Origin: Stratiolaelaps scimitus
Lineage: Eukaryota > Arthropoda > Arachnida > Mesostigmata > Laelapidae
Assembly (NCBI GenBank): GCA_019614645.1
Contig: JABWDB010000005.1
Coordinates: forward strand, 5,364,001 to 5,428,000
Length of the DNA: 64,000 nt
Direction of reading: 5' to 3'
Shown: positions 35,410-44,880 of the stretch, piece after piece
How positions within the stretch are numbered: the stretch's first letter is position 1
Layout of the letters: every line of letters begins with the position of its first letter
Program-made: the position numbers and the translations under genes
Notes under the pieces: model-generated
Databases searched by the model: none
Told to the model about the DNA's origin: nothing
The model's input: only the letters and a program-made list of their open reading frames with translations

Positions 35410-36504
35410 CGCAACTATTGCAGGTGAACTTGAATGAAAGAGGAAGTGAATTTCGGCAAAATATCAAACATGAACTACCATATGCATACACAGTGATTCA
35501 TCAGAACTGTATTCTTGGGTAGAGGAGCGAAGGGAGATCAGTGCGCCTCAACTTAGGACTTAACGAAATTAATCTATTTCGGGATAACTCTCGGTCTACG
35601 GTCCAGCCTCCTGGTCCAACTTAGGCCTGGTCAAACCGTGGCAATTGAGATCAAGCAGTCAGCTACAATTAGCACAGATGTGGTATATATATATATATAT
35701 CAGTACTGTCTGCTAAATACATAGACTTGCGCCTGTGTTATTTAAGCTTGCTAAGATTATAAAAAATAACTGTTTTATCAGAACCAAAAAAAAATAGAAA
35801 CTGGAGGTTGGTCCACCTGTCGTTTCACGACATCAACGACATCAACCGTATTCGATCGTCGGACATAACGGGGCCGCATACAATTTGCCGCGTAGCAATT
35901 ATGCTTAATTTGAGGATTACCTATTACCTAAGTTAAGCTAACCGACAATTTGCTTGGACCGGTTGCTTCGGAGTGCAAAATTCGACGAACCATTTCCTTT
36001 ATTTCTGCATCATAATGCTAAAGTTTTTCTTGACTGTAGGACTTAGTCTCCAATAAACTATGGAGTAATAACAATACGAATCCCCCAAAAATCAACATTG
36101 TTCCTCCGTGCTCGCTCCTCCTGCTCGACACGAGTCGTCTCTTGCCGTGCCAATGAATTGATGCGACAATTCAGCTCTAGCGCCATCATCATCATCGTCA
36201 CTAGCAAGGCATCACCGCTCGACCTGTACTCGTACGCCTTACGGCTGGCCGTGGGTTAGCCCTAAACGCAGGTGGTGGGTACGTGTGTGTTCCACCATCT
36301 ATTTTTATATATTGATATCATAGAATAATGGAATGTTTCCATGTAGAGTCCACTCACAGACGGCGCAAACGGATGCAGGTTGGAGGACGCAGCTGCGGTG
36401 GCCACGGCCGAACTCACCGTCCGCTGCGAATGATCCTCAGTCGGCATGTCGGCCCCGCCAACTGCAGCTGCTGTTCCGGCAGCTGCAACCGATGCCGAGG
36501 TCAT
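19352..36504 (-). CDS. rn: Rotund/squeeze-family C2H2 zinc-finger transcription factor (six coding exons)
   Basis: This is a nuclear DNA-binding regulator of the Drosophila rotund/squeeze type (relatives: nematode lin-29, vertebrate ZNF362/ZNF384). Exons on the minus strand are 36504-36358, 24965-24593, 22959-22696, 21901-21438, 20435-20124 and 19555-19352. Every junction is GT-AG and the phases agree (0,1,1,0,0), giving 587 residues from the first in-frame ATG at 36504. Finger 1 (CLQCFKGF, 212-232), finger 2 ([17 protein letters not shown], 240-260) and finger 3 ([16 protein letters not shown], 268-290) have TGEKPYK/TGERPYK linkers and closely match the family. Finger 4 is C-x2-C-x12-H-x4-C (304-325). 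Finger 5 (CAICNKGF, 458-479) is separated from it by a long poly-Gln stretch, and a [10 protein letters not shown]-hook-like motif follows. The true N-terminus is unresolved. Drosophila has two paralogues, rn and sqz; which is closer was not tested. Confidence 0.88.
19556..20123 (-). other. Intron of rn/sqz-like gene
   Basis: This 568-bp intron has a CAG|GTGCGA donor and a CTAG acceptor. No other feature is seen. Confidence 0.75.
20124..20435 (-). CDS. rn: rn/sqz-like exon with zinc finger 5 and AT-hook-like motif
   Basis: The acceptor TTCCAG|CGG and donor CAG|GTGCGA bound 104 codons in phase 0. A Gly/Ser/Gln-rich linker leads to a C-x2-C-x12-H-x4-H finger (CAICNKGF...EHMRTTH). Then come a Pro-rich stretch, KRKRGRPSR with the RGRP core of AT-hooks, and [13 protein letters not shown]. 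Confidence 0.85.
20567..20650 (-). repeat. SINE-like repeat, 3' part (minus orientation)
   Basis: Read on the minus strand it has AAGGGGTCCGTCTTATGA, then a GCAATG block, CCGTGGACGTT and a TTGGCCGAGAG end. This parallels the copies at 41128-41275 and 62650-62780. No B-box is clear, so it is a partial copy. Confidence 0.6.
20695..20775 (+). repeat. SINE-like repeat with tRNA B-box
   Basis: It starts with GGGTTCGATCCCCGCCGTT, which carries a near-perfect RNA polymerase III B-box (GGTTCGATCC at 20701-20710). It lacks the middle block but keeps the GTTAAATG and GCTAAGCGTCAGCCCG end shared with the copy at 41 kb. Confidence 0.6.
21438..21901 (-). CDS. rn: rn/sqz-like exon with zinc fingers 3-4 and poly-Gln
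   Basis: The acceptor TGCACAG|GG is at 21902/21901 and the donor TTG|GTAGGT at 21438/21437. The phase is 1 in and 0 out, 464 bases. It completes the TGERPYK linker and encodes finger 3 (C-x4-C) and finger 4 ([17 protein letters not shown] with Cys in the last metal position). A tract follows at about 21450-21641 in which most of 64 codons are Gln. If the donor is not used, the frame runs on to a TAA at 21387. Confidence 0.88.
21450..21641 (-). repeat. Poly-glutamine-encoding (CAR)n tract
   Basis: This is a mixed CAA/CAG run on the minus strand, interrupted only by a few Ala, Pro, His and Arg codons. It lies inside the coding exon between fingers 4 and 5. The mixed codons argue for a maintained protein tract and not a pure slippage repeat. 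Confidence 0.9.
21902..22695 (-). other. Intron of rn/sqz-like gene
   Basis: This 794-bp intron has a strong GTAAGT-type donor (ACAG|GTAAG) and a TGCACAG acceptor. Nothing else is recognised. Confidence 0.75.
22696..22959 (-). CDS. rn: rn/sqz-like exon with zinc fingers 1-2
   Basis: The acceptor ATACAG|GA is at 22960/22959 and the donor ACAG|GTAAG at 22696/22695. It is 264 bases with phase 1 at both ends. After a Gly/Pro/Val-rich stretch ([10 protein letters not shown]) it encodes [21 protein letters not shown], the TGEKPYK linker and [23 protein letters not shown]. These fingers are the most diagnostic part of the family. Confidence 0.92.
22960..24592 (-). other. Intron of rn/sqz-like gene with LINE remnant
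   Basis: This 1.6-kb intron has a CAG|GTATGT donor. It holds a short perfect palindrome (GCACACACATAT...ATATGTGTGC, near 23092-23121) and a decayed reverse transcriptase fragment at about 23600-24139. Confidence 0.75.
23600..24139 (-). pseudogene. Degenerate LINE reverse transcriptase fragment
   Basis: Minus-strand translation in shifting frames gives [19 protein letters not shown] (RT region of NYRPISLT), then [10 protein letters not shown] (FGFRxGRST). Next are [14 protein letters not shown] (motif A, LDxxKAFD) and [20 protein letters not shown] (motif B, PQGSVLGPxLFxIYVN). Stops and frameshifts separate these blocks and the YADD box is not found. It lies in the same orientation as the host gene and is certainly dead. 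Confidence 0.75.
24593..24965 (-). CDS. rn: rn/sqz-like exon 2 (low-complexity linker)
   Basis: The acceptor ATTACAG|TTG is at 24966/24965 and the donor ACAG|GTATGT at 24593/24592. It is 373 bases, phase 0 in and 1 out. It encodes [15 protein letters not shown], then a Gln/Gly-, Pro- and Ala-rich linker including a long Gly run and [10 protein letters not shown]. The ATG at 24989 is upstream of the acceptor and not part of the exon. Confidence 0.85.
27981..28026. repeat. Compound (CT)n-(TA)n microsatellite
   Basis: A CT run of about 13 units passes directly into about 10 TA units. Confidence 0.95.
28897..28923 (-). CDS. Candidate alternative first coding exon of rn/sqz-like gene
   Basis: An ATG at 28923 with G at -3 opens nine codons (MKSELQAKD). 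It ends exactly in phase 0 at GAT|GTAAGT (28897/28896), a full match to the 5' splice consensus from GT on. The next coding exon (24965) also begins in phase 0, so splicing would give [16 protein letters not shown] and a 547-residue isoform without the poly-Ala N-terminus. The 0.9 kb upstream on this strand is GC-rich and promoter-like. Drosophila rn is known to use two promoters (rn and roe). This is an inference from sequence only; a chance match is possible. Confidence 0.45.
28930..29820. other. GC-rich island inside first intron
   Basis: The block is rich in CGG/GCN triplets and CpG, unlike the AT-rich flanks. Both strands have open frames, but they are biased and none resembles a known family. 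It is best read as a promoter/5' UTR region for the minus-strand alternative exon. Confidence 0.4.
30525..30568. repeat. Compound (CT)n-(TA)n microsatellite
   Basis: A CT-rich run is followed by about 10 TA units, the same layout as near 28.0 and 51.1 kb. Confidence 0.9.
34510..34555. repeat. (TA)n microsatellite
   Basis: About 23 TA units, among the longest in the window. Confidence 0.95.
35370..35408. repeat. (TA)n microsatellite
   Basis: About 19 TA units. Confidence 0.95.
36358..36504 (-). CDS. rn: rn/sqz-like first recognised coding exon (5' end uncertain)
   Basis: The donor is TCT|GTGAGT at 36358/36357, phase 0, preceded by SNLHPFAPS. The frame is open upstream to a TAG at 36823-36825 and encodes two poly-Ala runs. 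It has no in-frame ATG until 36504 (weak context, MTSASV); a second Met lies in ADMPTEDH. Either translation begins here, or an upstream exon joins at an acceptor such as CCTCAG near 36748. A different frame with Gln/His/Pro-rich sequence from an ATG at 37069 runs to 36731 and could belong to an upstream exon. Confidence 0.6.
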
Positions 36505-39500
36505 CGATGCTGCTGCTACCGCGGCCGCGGTGCCCGGACGAAACTGCCCACCGGAGCACCACCAGCGTTCCGCAAGGTGCTCCGCTCTCCGTCGAGCCCC
36601 AGCCACGGCCTCGCCGGCTGCCGCCGCCGCAGCGGCGGCTGCAGCAGCAGCAGCAGCGACACTGCCGCCCGCCACTCGATGAGCTGCCGCCGCCGCCGCC
36701 GCCGTTGCCGGGGGGCTCAAGGTGCTCACCTCACCGATGTTGCCAGCGACTGAGGCCAGCTTCCGAAACGGTCGTAGTGGAAGTGTGCGAAGTAGTCGAA
36801 GTAGCGTTGGTGCTAAGCGCTCCTATGGCAGTGGGGATTGCAGGGAAGGTAGTTGTTCGATCGAGATCGCCTACTTGCTGCCTACTCATAGGATGCTGAT
36901 GGATTGGCTGAGGTTGCGGGGGGTGATGATGCTGATAGGGACGGGCGAGTTGTAGCTGCTGTTCTTGCTGCTGCTGCTGCTGTCGTTGTTGTGATGGTGA
37001 TGGTGGTGTTGTTGAAATCGTTCGGAAGCTTCGACTGTGTTGGTTGACTGCTAGCTGTACGTCGAGCATGCTGGCGACTGTATGCTGCGATAACGATTTT
37101 CGTTCGGGGCCGCCGCCGTCGTTGTGTTCGAGCTGAACAGCAGCAGCAACAACAACAACAACTACAACAACAAGAACAGGTTGACAATAACAATGATAAC
37201 AGCAACAACAGCAACAACAACGGCAACTGATGATTATGATAATGGCGGTGACGATAGCAGCAATAACAACAGGTGCCTAATTTCGATGGGTGGAATAGCT
37301 GATACGATGGAGGTGAGATGGAGGCTCGTCCAGCATGCGACCAATCAGCACACGACGAAAGAACGATATACCCTCTTGAACGATTTAATCACATGAATCA
37401 CCGCAATAGATATGTAGACAGGGTAGCTCTCGGGACGAAGATGCATTCCACATCAGCTGAAGACCGATCAACAGAACGCACACATATACACATACACGCA
37501 CAAACACAAACACGGGTTGACGTGACGCCGTCTTGAGCCCCTGCTGCTGCTGCTCGCTATACGTCGTGAACTCGGAACTGATAATGATTATGTGGAGGCG
37601 AGAGAAGCGGCTCGGCTAGAAGGGTCCGGTAGAACACAGTGAAATAATGAGAGATTCAAACGTGAGAGTAATAGCGCGTGGAGAGATGCAGGGCACACGA
37701 GACGCTACGTGGTGACGGAGGCTCGAAACAATATCAACACGCTTAAAGGGCACTAGAGCAGCAATGGTGATATGCTCGTCGCAGTAGAAGTGTCTATATA
37801 TATATATATATATGTATATCCGATCGCAATGGTCAGCAGCCAAACGATCTCTGTTCGTGTCCAGTGGATGAATCAGTTGTCGAAGGCACCGTCTCTATGT
37901 CACCGACTGCACCTGCCAGATCAGGTGTGGCCCACTCCCCGGTGGGAGTCTACCACAGCACAGCATATCGTATCACATCACAGACACATCACAGACGCAC
38001 ACGGTCGAGGGGCTGGCTCCGAGCACGGCAGACTCGGCTGAACGCGACGAGCCGAGCCGGCTGCGTGCTTTGGCCCGTGGATAGCCACAGCACCAGCAGC
38101 AGGAGTTGAAGCGCTTTTCCGCCGTGGCCGCCACAGCCGGCGCTACTGCCGCCTCCGTCAACGTTGCTGCTGTTGTTGCTGTTGTTGCTGCGGGCAGTAG
38201 TGCTGCTGCTGTTGCTGCTGTTGAAGTTTCTGCTTCGTCTGTGCGTTGATCTCCCTTCTCGTTTCGTGGTCGCTGCTGGCCGTCTTGCTGTCGCCGTTGC
38301 TGTGGTCTTCGATGGTGTCGAGGGCTGCCGGCCGCCGTCAGCGCTCGCGACCAGCATCTGCTGTGACTTTGCTCTCACTTCTCCGCATCGTTGTCGTCGT
38401 CGTTGTCGTTCTGTTGCAGCAGCAGCCGCCGCCAGCTCTGAGCGGCTGAGGGCCAGCTGGCTCGCTAACTAACTAGCGACGTCGAGCGTTTACAAGTGCG
38501 AAGAGACCGCGGTCGCTCGTACAGGCTAACCGAACGAGATGGCGCTTCTCGGCCTGCGGTGGCGGCAACTGCTACTCAACTGTAACAGCAACAACAACAA
38601 CTGCAGAGTCAACTGCTAATCGAGTGAACTAGTGTTGGGCCTCTCGAAACGATTGCTGCTGGCTCTACTGGCCATTGTCGCTATTGCTGGCGGTGACAGG
38701 GTCATGTGCAAGTGCTGCTGCTGGTGCTGTTGTTTCGCGGGCGGCGACAACGGCATTTGTCGCAACGAGCGTCAACTAGCCACAGCAAACTCACGAGATC
38801 ACAGGGTCGGTCGAGGAACAAGGCAAGCAAGTAACGAGTTGACGGGTCGCTCACTTAGTTAGTGAGGCAGTCATCCGGTTGGGGGTCCGCGGACGACAAC
38901 GTATTGTCACTGTCGACTAGTGGCAGCTACCAGTTCAACTCGCTCGTAGCTGTTAGAACGCTAGGCGTCGATGAACGCTGGCTGGTTCAGCACCAGCAGG
39001 GAACACCTTCGGCGCAGTCGTCAAGGAAGGCAAGCAACAAGTCAGTTCGTCAATCTGCCACTGCCCCGCCGTGATCTAGCCACTGCCCTGCTGCTGTCCA
39101 TAGCCAACGAAGCAACCAGACGAGCGTAGTCCGTAGTCGTCGAATCGTGTGCAGCAGTAGTTGTTTCTGGTGGCAGTTCCAGCAGCAGTAGGAGCAATAG
39201 TAGTTGTTGTAGTAGAAGCGACTAAAAAACTAACAACAAAAAAACTCTGCCTCTGTTGTCCAGGCTCCGTTCGCAGCGGTGACGGCGGAGGCAGCGACAG
39301 CAGCAGCAGCAGCAGCACACGGGTCTGTAGTCGTCGTTCACAAGCGCGCGCCGCGCGGCCCGAGCATCCACGAAGGATCGCAGCGACACTAGCGGATTGG
39401 CGATATCGTAACGCCGACGCAGACGAACGCACACAATCAGCCAAACACAGGCGCAGCGCGGCACCCGTTCCGATACATGGACAACACAAGCACACGGCAG

Positions 39501-40400
39501 CAGCAGCAACAGCACTTGTCGCTAGTTCCTCTGTGAGTTCGTGCGCTCACTCACTCACTCTCTTTCTAAATCTCTCTCTCTCTCTCTCTCTCTCGGTCTG
39601 TCTGTTTTTCACATACCCAGACACACACAAACAAACAGGCACGGCGTAGTTTTTTTCGCGTTTTTTATCGTCGCCTGCTGCTGCTGTTGCTGCTCAACAA
39701 CAACAACAACAGTAATAGCAACAGCGGTAGCAGCAGCAGCGGCGGCGGCGGCGGGAGTCGCGGAGCAGCCGCCGCCGTCGCCGCCGAGATAAAACACTCA
39801 CTGTCGGCAACCAGCGCCAGCAGCAGTCAGCATCGAAAACACAGCATGGTTAACGGTCAGCGCTGTCTGTGCTACAGGAGGAGCAGCGGTGGCGGTGGCG
39901 GTGGCGGCGGCAGCGCCAGGCGGCTCTCTCTCTCTCTCTCTCTCCATGAACGCTCTGTCGAATGTGTAGACACGACGGGTGCGCTGTGGGGGGAGTCCAT
40001 GTTAGATGGCTGCTGCTGCTGCTGCTCGCGGTGGCGGCCGTCGCGGCAACGGCAGCGGAGCCGCAGACGTACCGGGCAGCGGAGCCCCTCGGCCGACGAG
40101 AAGGGGGATGATGTTTTGGTTCAAGGTTGTGCTGGCGGCCGAGAGATGGCGCGGCGCGCAACGACGAGAACGCCTGCCAGTTTTGACGTGGTGGTGTTGC
40201 TGTTGTTGTCGCCGCCGCCGCTGCAAAGGCTGAATGGTACAGCTCAATGGAGGGACCAACGAACGGATCGCTGCAGCGAGCAGCCGCCAGAGCAGCGGAG
40301 CTTTCTGTTGATGCTACTCCATGCTGTGCTATACGTTATACCTTTTCTGAGTAGAGTGCAAAAGATTCCGGCGAAACAAGCAGAAACTCATCTGTAATAT
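36505..40400. other. GC-rich, triplet-repeat 5' region of rn/sqz-like gene
   Basis: The region has runs of CAG, CAA, CGG and GCN on both strands (about 36.9-37.3, 38.1-38.5 and 39.3-40.3 kb), (CT)n near 39570-39593 and 39920-39943, and (TA)n near 37794-37813. Many open frames exist on both strands, but they are low-complexity and match nothing I know. The promoter and 5' UTR of the minus-strand zinc-finger gene probably lie here. Confidence 0.4.
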
Positions 40401-41127
40401 TTCAATGATGCAGTATAACTACCGCGCTCTCCTGGACCGATGTATCGGTCCCGCTACGGATGGACCCAGCGACGTCCAGCCCATGTTCTAATGTATTATA
40501 TAATCCAACAGATACCTCACTTTCTACTACTGCTGCAGTCCTGGCGAGTAGGTACACTCCTACAAAAATAGGCAGACCCGTCCTTCCGACTGGCCGGCTC
40601 AAGCAAATCCACCCAAATTCACACAGCAGGGAGTACATAGCGAGAGACGTACCCGCAGGTAGCTGTTGACGCCAATGAATACTAAATACCGTACTACCTA
40701 ACCTGCATATAACTGAAGATGAGAAATTAAGGAGTAACAGTAGAGAGAGAGGAGAGAGGCAGAGTACCGGACAGATTTGATGTCAACCATCATTAGTATA
40801 GTTGTAGTTAAGAGATACGCATATAGATTCACGGAATGAATACGAAACGGGTTTCGAACCATGGCCCAAGTAACAACACACCTCCAGGGTGAAAAATTAT
40901 TTCAGAAGAAAATTATATATTATATCGATCCATTTTATGGGTGGCAACACTCACAAAGAGAGTGCTGGCAATCGGGCAATAATTGAACGACGCTATAGTG
41001 GAGCTTTCGACGCCAGAGTAGGTAATATCACTTGAGACATGGACGATAGTGACAATTACGACAATATGGTATCGTGATAAGATTGACGAGCATCTTTAAT
41101 TCCACAACAGAGGGGGCTGTCGAAGCC

Positions 41128-41275
41128 AAGGGTTCGATACGCACTGCTGCACATTTGTAAATCTGAAGGGGTCCGTCTTATGAAGCAATGCCGAAAGGTG
41201 TTGTACTGTAGCCATTAAACGTCTAACGCTAAGCGCCAGCCCGGAAAACTTGCTTTACTTTAGGCTGAAAAAACG
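41128..41275 (+). repeat. SINE-like repeat with tRNA B-box
   Basis: B-box GGTTCGATAC is at 41131-41140. It is followed by TGCACATTTGTAAAT, then AAGGGGTCCGTCTTATGAAG, a GCAATGCC block and GCTAAGCGCCAGCCCGGAAAAC. This is the most complete copy of the family in the window. Confidence 0.65.
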
Positions 41276-41787
41276 TACCGAAACAATGGCTGGGCGATTT
41301 GAAATGATCCATTTTTTCACTAGTTATTTTTAGGTTTTCATATGATAAATTCATATTCACTTTTGATATGTTAAAAATACTTTCTATTATATTTTATTCA
41401 CTCGATTCAATTTATGCCTTGACCCAATCTATCAGTGTGCAGCGGCAACAGCAATAACTTGCCAGTCTGCGTTGCCTTGACTACGACGAACGAAATTACA
41501 AGACGTTGCTGGAGCGTTGAGAACTCCTTGTTTTTGTCCTGAAATTCACCAGCCGTAGGACGCTTGTTACTGGCCTCACCGTGCACAACCTAATTACCTT
41601 TAGTCGAAGCCAGATACAGACCGGGGCGCCCACCTTCTGGGAGGAGGGGCATACGACCCACTCGAAGTCGTCTACTGAACACTACGCGACGTATAACTGT
41701 GACTTCATTTAATGTGAATTCGTTCGAGCTCTTCGCCGTGGTGAACATTCAATTGTGTCTATTTCGGTGTCGCGGTGTTGCACTGAT

Positions 41788-41834
41788 GATTTTCCGTACT
41801 TCCTATATATCTTATATAGGAAGTACGGAAAATC
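41788..41834. repeat. Perfect 22-bp inverted repeat with 3-nt loop
   Basis: The arms are 41788-41809 and 41813-41834, exact reverse complements containing CCGTACTTCC and GGAAGTACGG, with TCT between. A third CGTACTTCCT lies just downstream (41834-41843). Confidence 0.95.
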
Positions 41835-43342
41835 GTACTTCCTCGTTTTCGTCACCGTGAGCTCAGGTCGTGTAACAAAGTGACTATAAAGACGGGCATG
41901 ACGCTTTGGAGAAATAGGTCTCAGAGACATTTCGCTAGTTATGAAAAACCCTCACGTGTACATTGAACTATATTCGTGTACTTCGCAATACTTCAACTGT
42001 TATATAATCATTGCTGCCAATTTTTCAATAAAAAATCGTCCATAGTCTTCTTGTCTATAATCGTTGTTTATACCGGATGAAGAGAATTAAGACCGAAAGG
42101 AGGATCAAGATTTTTTAGAAGGACACTAAAAAGGTCTCCTAGTCGCAACTGCTTCGTTAGCCAATGCCACGATCTTTTTGAGAGATTTTTTAAACGGGTG
42201 TCTTGCTATTGCATGATAGCACCGTAATCTCCCCCACTTCTGGAACAGTTGACGATGTTCAACAGCACCAACCTTCACGGTATCGCTTAGCGCATTCCTT
42301 CAGTAAGGGCGGTGTGATGTGTACAATCCCAGCCACGAGCATCACACATCCTCATTGACGTACGGACATCACCTGGTTAGCTGACTCTCAGCTTCTTCCC
42401 TTCTCTCTCACCCCAGATCTCCTCCCTAGGACCGCTGTCCTCTTCCCGTCTGTAAACGACTATTACCGTCAATAGGGTGTCTGTAGAAAGCCACGTGTAT
42501 GTAAACACGTAATATTCATGACGCATACAGGGGGTGTACGGTGCCGGCCTTCCTGCACAGTGGTAACTGTGCCGCAGACCATATGTAGCCACTAATAATT
42601 TTCAACTCTCATTGTGGAGATACTGGCCATAAAAGAAAATATGGGTTTCCCTCAGATTTGAATCTCCGACTCTACGAAACTCCCTCTGATTCTAATGCCT
42701 ACCCACCCATCCGCAATGCTACGATTTGCTCATTTGCTTGCTATTATTACATGATTGTCTATGCTCTATTAGTATGCATCTCAAATTGCCATCAAGTAGA
42801 ATAGGTTTGCGGCCCTTCCGGCAATTCTTTGCCCGGCGCTGTTTTTACCTTGTTAATTTGGTCCTGAGTGGATCCAGACGGGCCCGGTTGTATCGCTCGT
42901 TCTGCATTTATCCACATGGACTTACTTGCATGTCCCCGTCCTCACTACGTACGCTCACTGATATGTGTTCACCAGATTTACTTTTCAAAATATTCGCTTC
43001 CGCCAGTCGTTCCTGAGGGTGTCTTTCTCTCGGGGTTGTCTGGATGCTTGCAAATCATCAGTTGCAACACAGCGAACCTTCAAAACGTGCAAGAACAACA
43101 ATTCGGGGTGACACTGCATGACACTGACCCTCTCTCAGCGAGATCAGTACGGATATCCGGAAGAACCCTTGATCGTCTGTTCGCGACGTGGCACTACATA
43201 GGCGTACAACAAAAGGATACTGATTTTGCATTGTGGGTACATTTTTAATGATTTTTCACAAACATGTCGCTGTCAACAGAGGGCTCTTCCCATAAGGTCA
43301 AGCCTGCCGAGGAAAATAAGAATCGATCTTGCCAGTCTCAAC

Positions 43343-43344
<2 letters not shown>

Positions 43345-43399
<55 letters not shown>

Positions 43400-43400
43400 A
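43345..43400. repeat. (TA)n microsatellite
   Basis: About 27 TA units with one GTA interruption near 43381. Confidence 0.95.
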
Positions 43401-44880
43401 TATAAACATTACTCGGTTTAAAGTACAGGGATAGTAACCGTTGGAGTGTGATAATAATTACCTATTTGCTAATTACCGCTGATGCTTATCTTAGAAGTAT
43501 AGAGCTGTAGAAAGAAGCGCACCGTCGGAGCTGGTCTTTGTCGATGGGTCGCCTCTTAGCAAGTGCCGAAACAGCGGATGATCCTGCTCGTTATAACGTG
43601 ATCCGTAACCCGTTTCAAGAACGCGCGGAGGTTTCCGGCATGAACCTAACGAGCCGACCTTCAGGTGTTCTTTATGCTGTGTTGTCGTCATATACATATC
43701 CATATATATTATATACATATATATACCCATATACCGAGTGAAGTAGACATCACCCTATGTATGTTCTTATGTCCGGACGCCATTTCATCTCTTGCTCATA
43801 TATCTATGTCCTAAAAGAGCGTCATAATATATAGACGCGAGAGGTTCCTAGTTCTTGGCTGTCCTCGCCGCTACCGTGACCACTGACAGATTACCATATA
43901 TATAAGAGAGGAAGATGTCGTGCCTGACACGAGTATCAGTTGTAGAATAGTTGTCGTCGCCGCCGCCGCCGCCTTAGTGCTGCTGTGCGCTAGTAGCATG
44001 GGTAGCGCATGCAGGCGTTACCGTAGTGCTTGCTTGATTGGTCGCTCCCAAGAGTAATAAACGAAGTGGCAGTGGTAGCTGTTGCAATAGTCACCTTTCC
44101 AGGAGCAAGACGAAGCATCCGCATCAGCCCAACGAGGGAAAATGCCTCTTCGTCATACAGCATCACCGTGTCGTCAGACAGCTTACTTAGTAATAGCTTG
44201 ACGCAAAGGTATGCCGCTGGCGTTGGGGCAGGGGGCACGGCTGTTTCTTGCTGCCAGCACTGCTCGTACAGGCGCCGTGCCGCCATAATACAATATTTGA
44301 ACGTCGTCTTCATCCTGCTCGTCTCTTCTGACCGTGTTTGTGTCTGACCCTTCCCGGCCAGTCGTGTCTGTGTGCGCTTGTGTGTACAGGTGGAGAAGCA
44401 AGCTTGCCTGCACCCCCGTGCCCAGGCCTATTCCCGAACTCTTTCCTTTACTCCTGCCCACTGTTGGGTCTTGTCCTTTGCATGGTGTCCTTTGCATGGT
44501 GCATCATGTGTGGGTTGGCTATGCAGGCCGACTGCTTGATTCATTGGTAAGCCCACTTGGCTTGCTTGCACGATGAGTGCTGCGCGTCCTCCATACTCAC
44601 TCGTAGCCAGTCATGGATGCGGATTGGCTGGTTGATCAGAGGCTGGCCCGCCGGCCGCCAGCCGACCTGGTCGACAGCCTCCTGCGAAGCTCGCCGCGTC
44701 GCGTCGCGCACTTTGGTAGTATCGCCGCATCGAGTCAACACCGTAATCGGATAATCTAGGCTTGCGTCGACGCTATATGCAGTAGCGCGCGCAGTCTAGA
44801 TAGTATTATAGAAAGACATTCGATCATAGGCATAGTTAAGGCAGGCAGCTAGGGAAGAAGGCTGGCTCGCTGGCTGAATG

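Larger units (their letters stand above)
24966..36357 (-). other. Large first intron (11.4 kb) of rn/sqz-like gene
   Basis: The intron joins S|LWMYKQQ with matching phase 0. It contains the candidate alternative first exon at 28897-28923, a GC-rich block upstream of it (about 28930-29820) and compound (CT)n-(TA)n tracts near 28.0 and 30.5 kb. It also has long (TA)n tracts near 34.5 and 35.4 kb and (CT)n near 33.79 kb. No other gene is supportable inside it. Confidence 0.7.
40401..44880. other. Intergenic with SINE-like copy, hairpin and (TA)n
   Basis: No gene is supported. The stretch includes the SINE-like repeat near 41.1-41.3 kb, the perfect hairpin at 41788-41834 and a (TA)n tract at 43345-43400. 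A minus-strand frame at 43990-44313 (107 codons) is the least repetitive open frame here, but I do not recognise it. Confidence 0.5.

Noticed and set aside
36328..36899. Plus-strand frames opposite the first zinc-finger exon
   Set aside because: They are antisense shadows of the poly-Ala coding sequence. The minus-strand frame joins in phase to the next exon.
39687..40397. Plus-strand frame of 236 codons rich in Asn, Gly, Ser and Arg
   Set aside because: It is made of CAA, GGC and CT repeats, has no recognisable domain, and competing frames exist on both strands.
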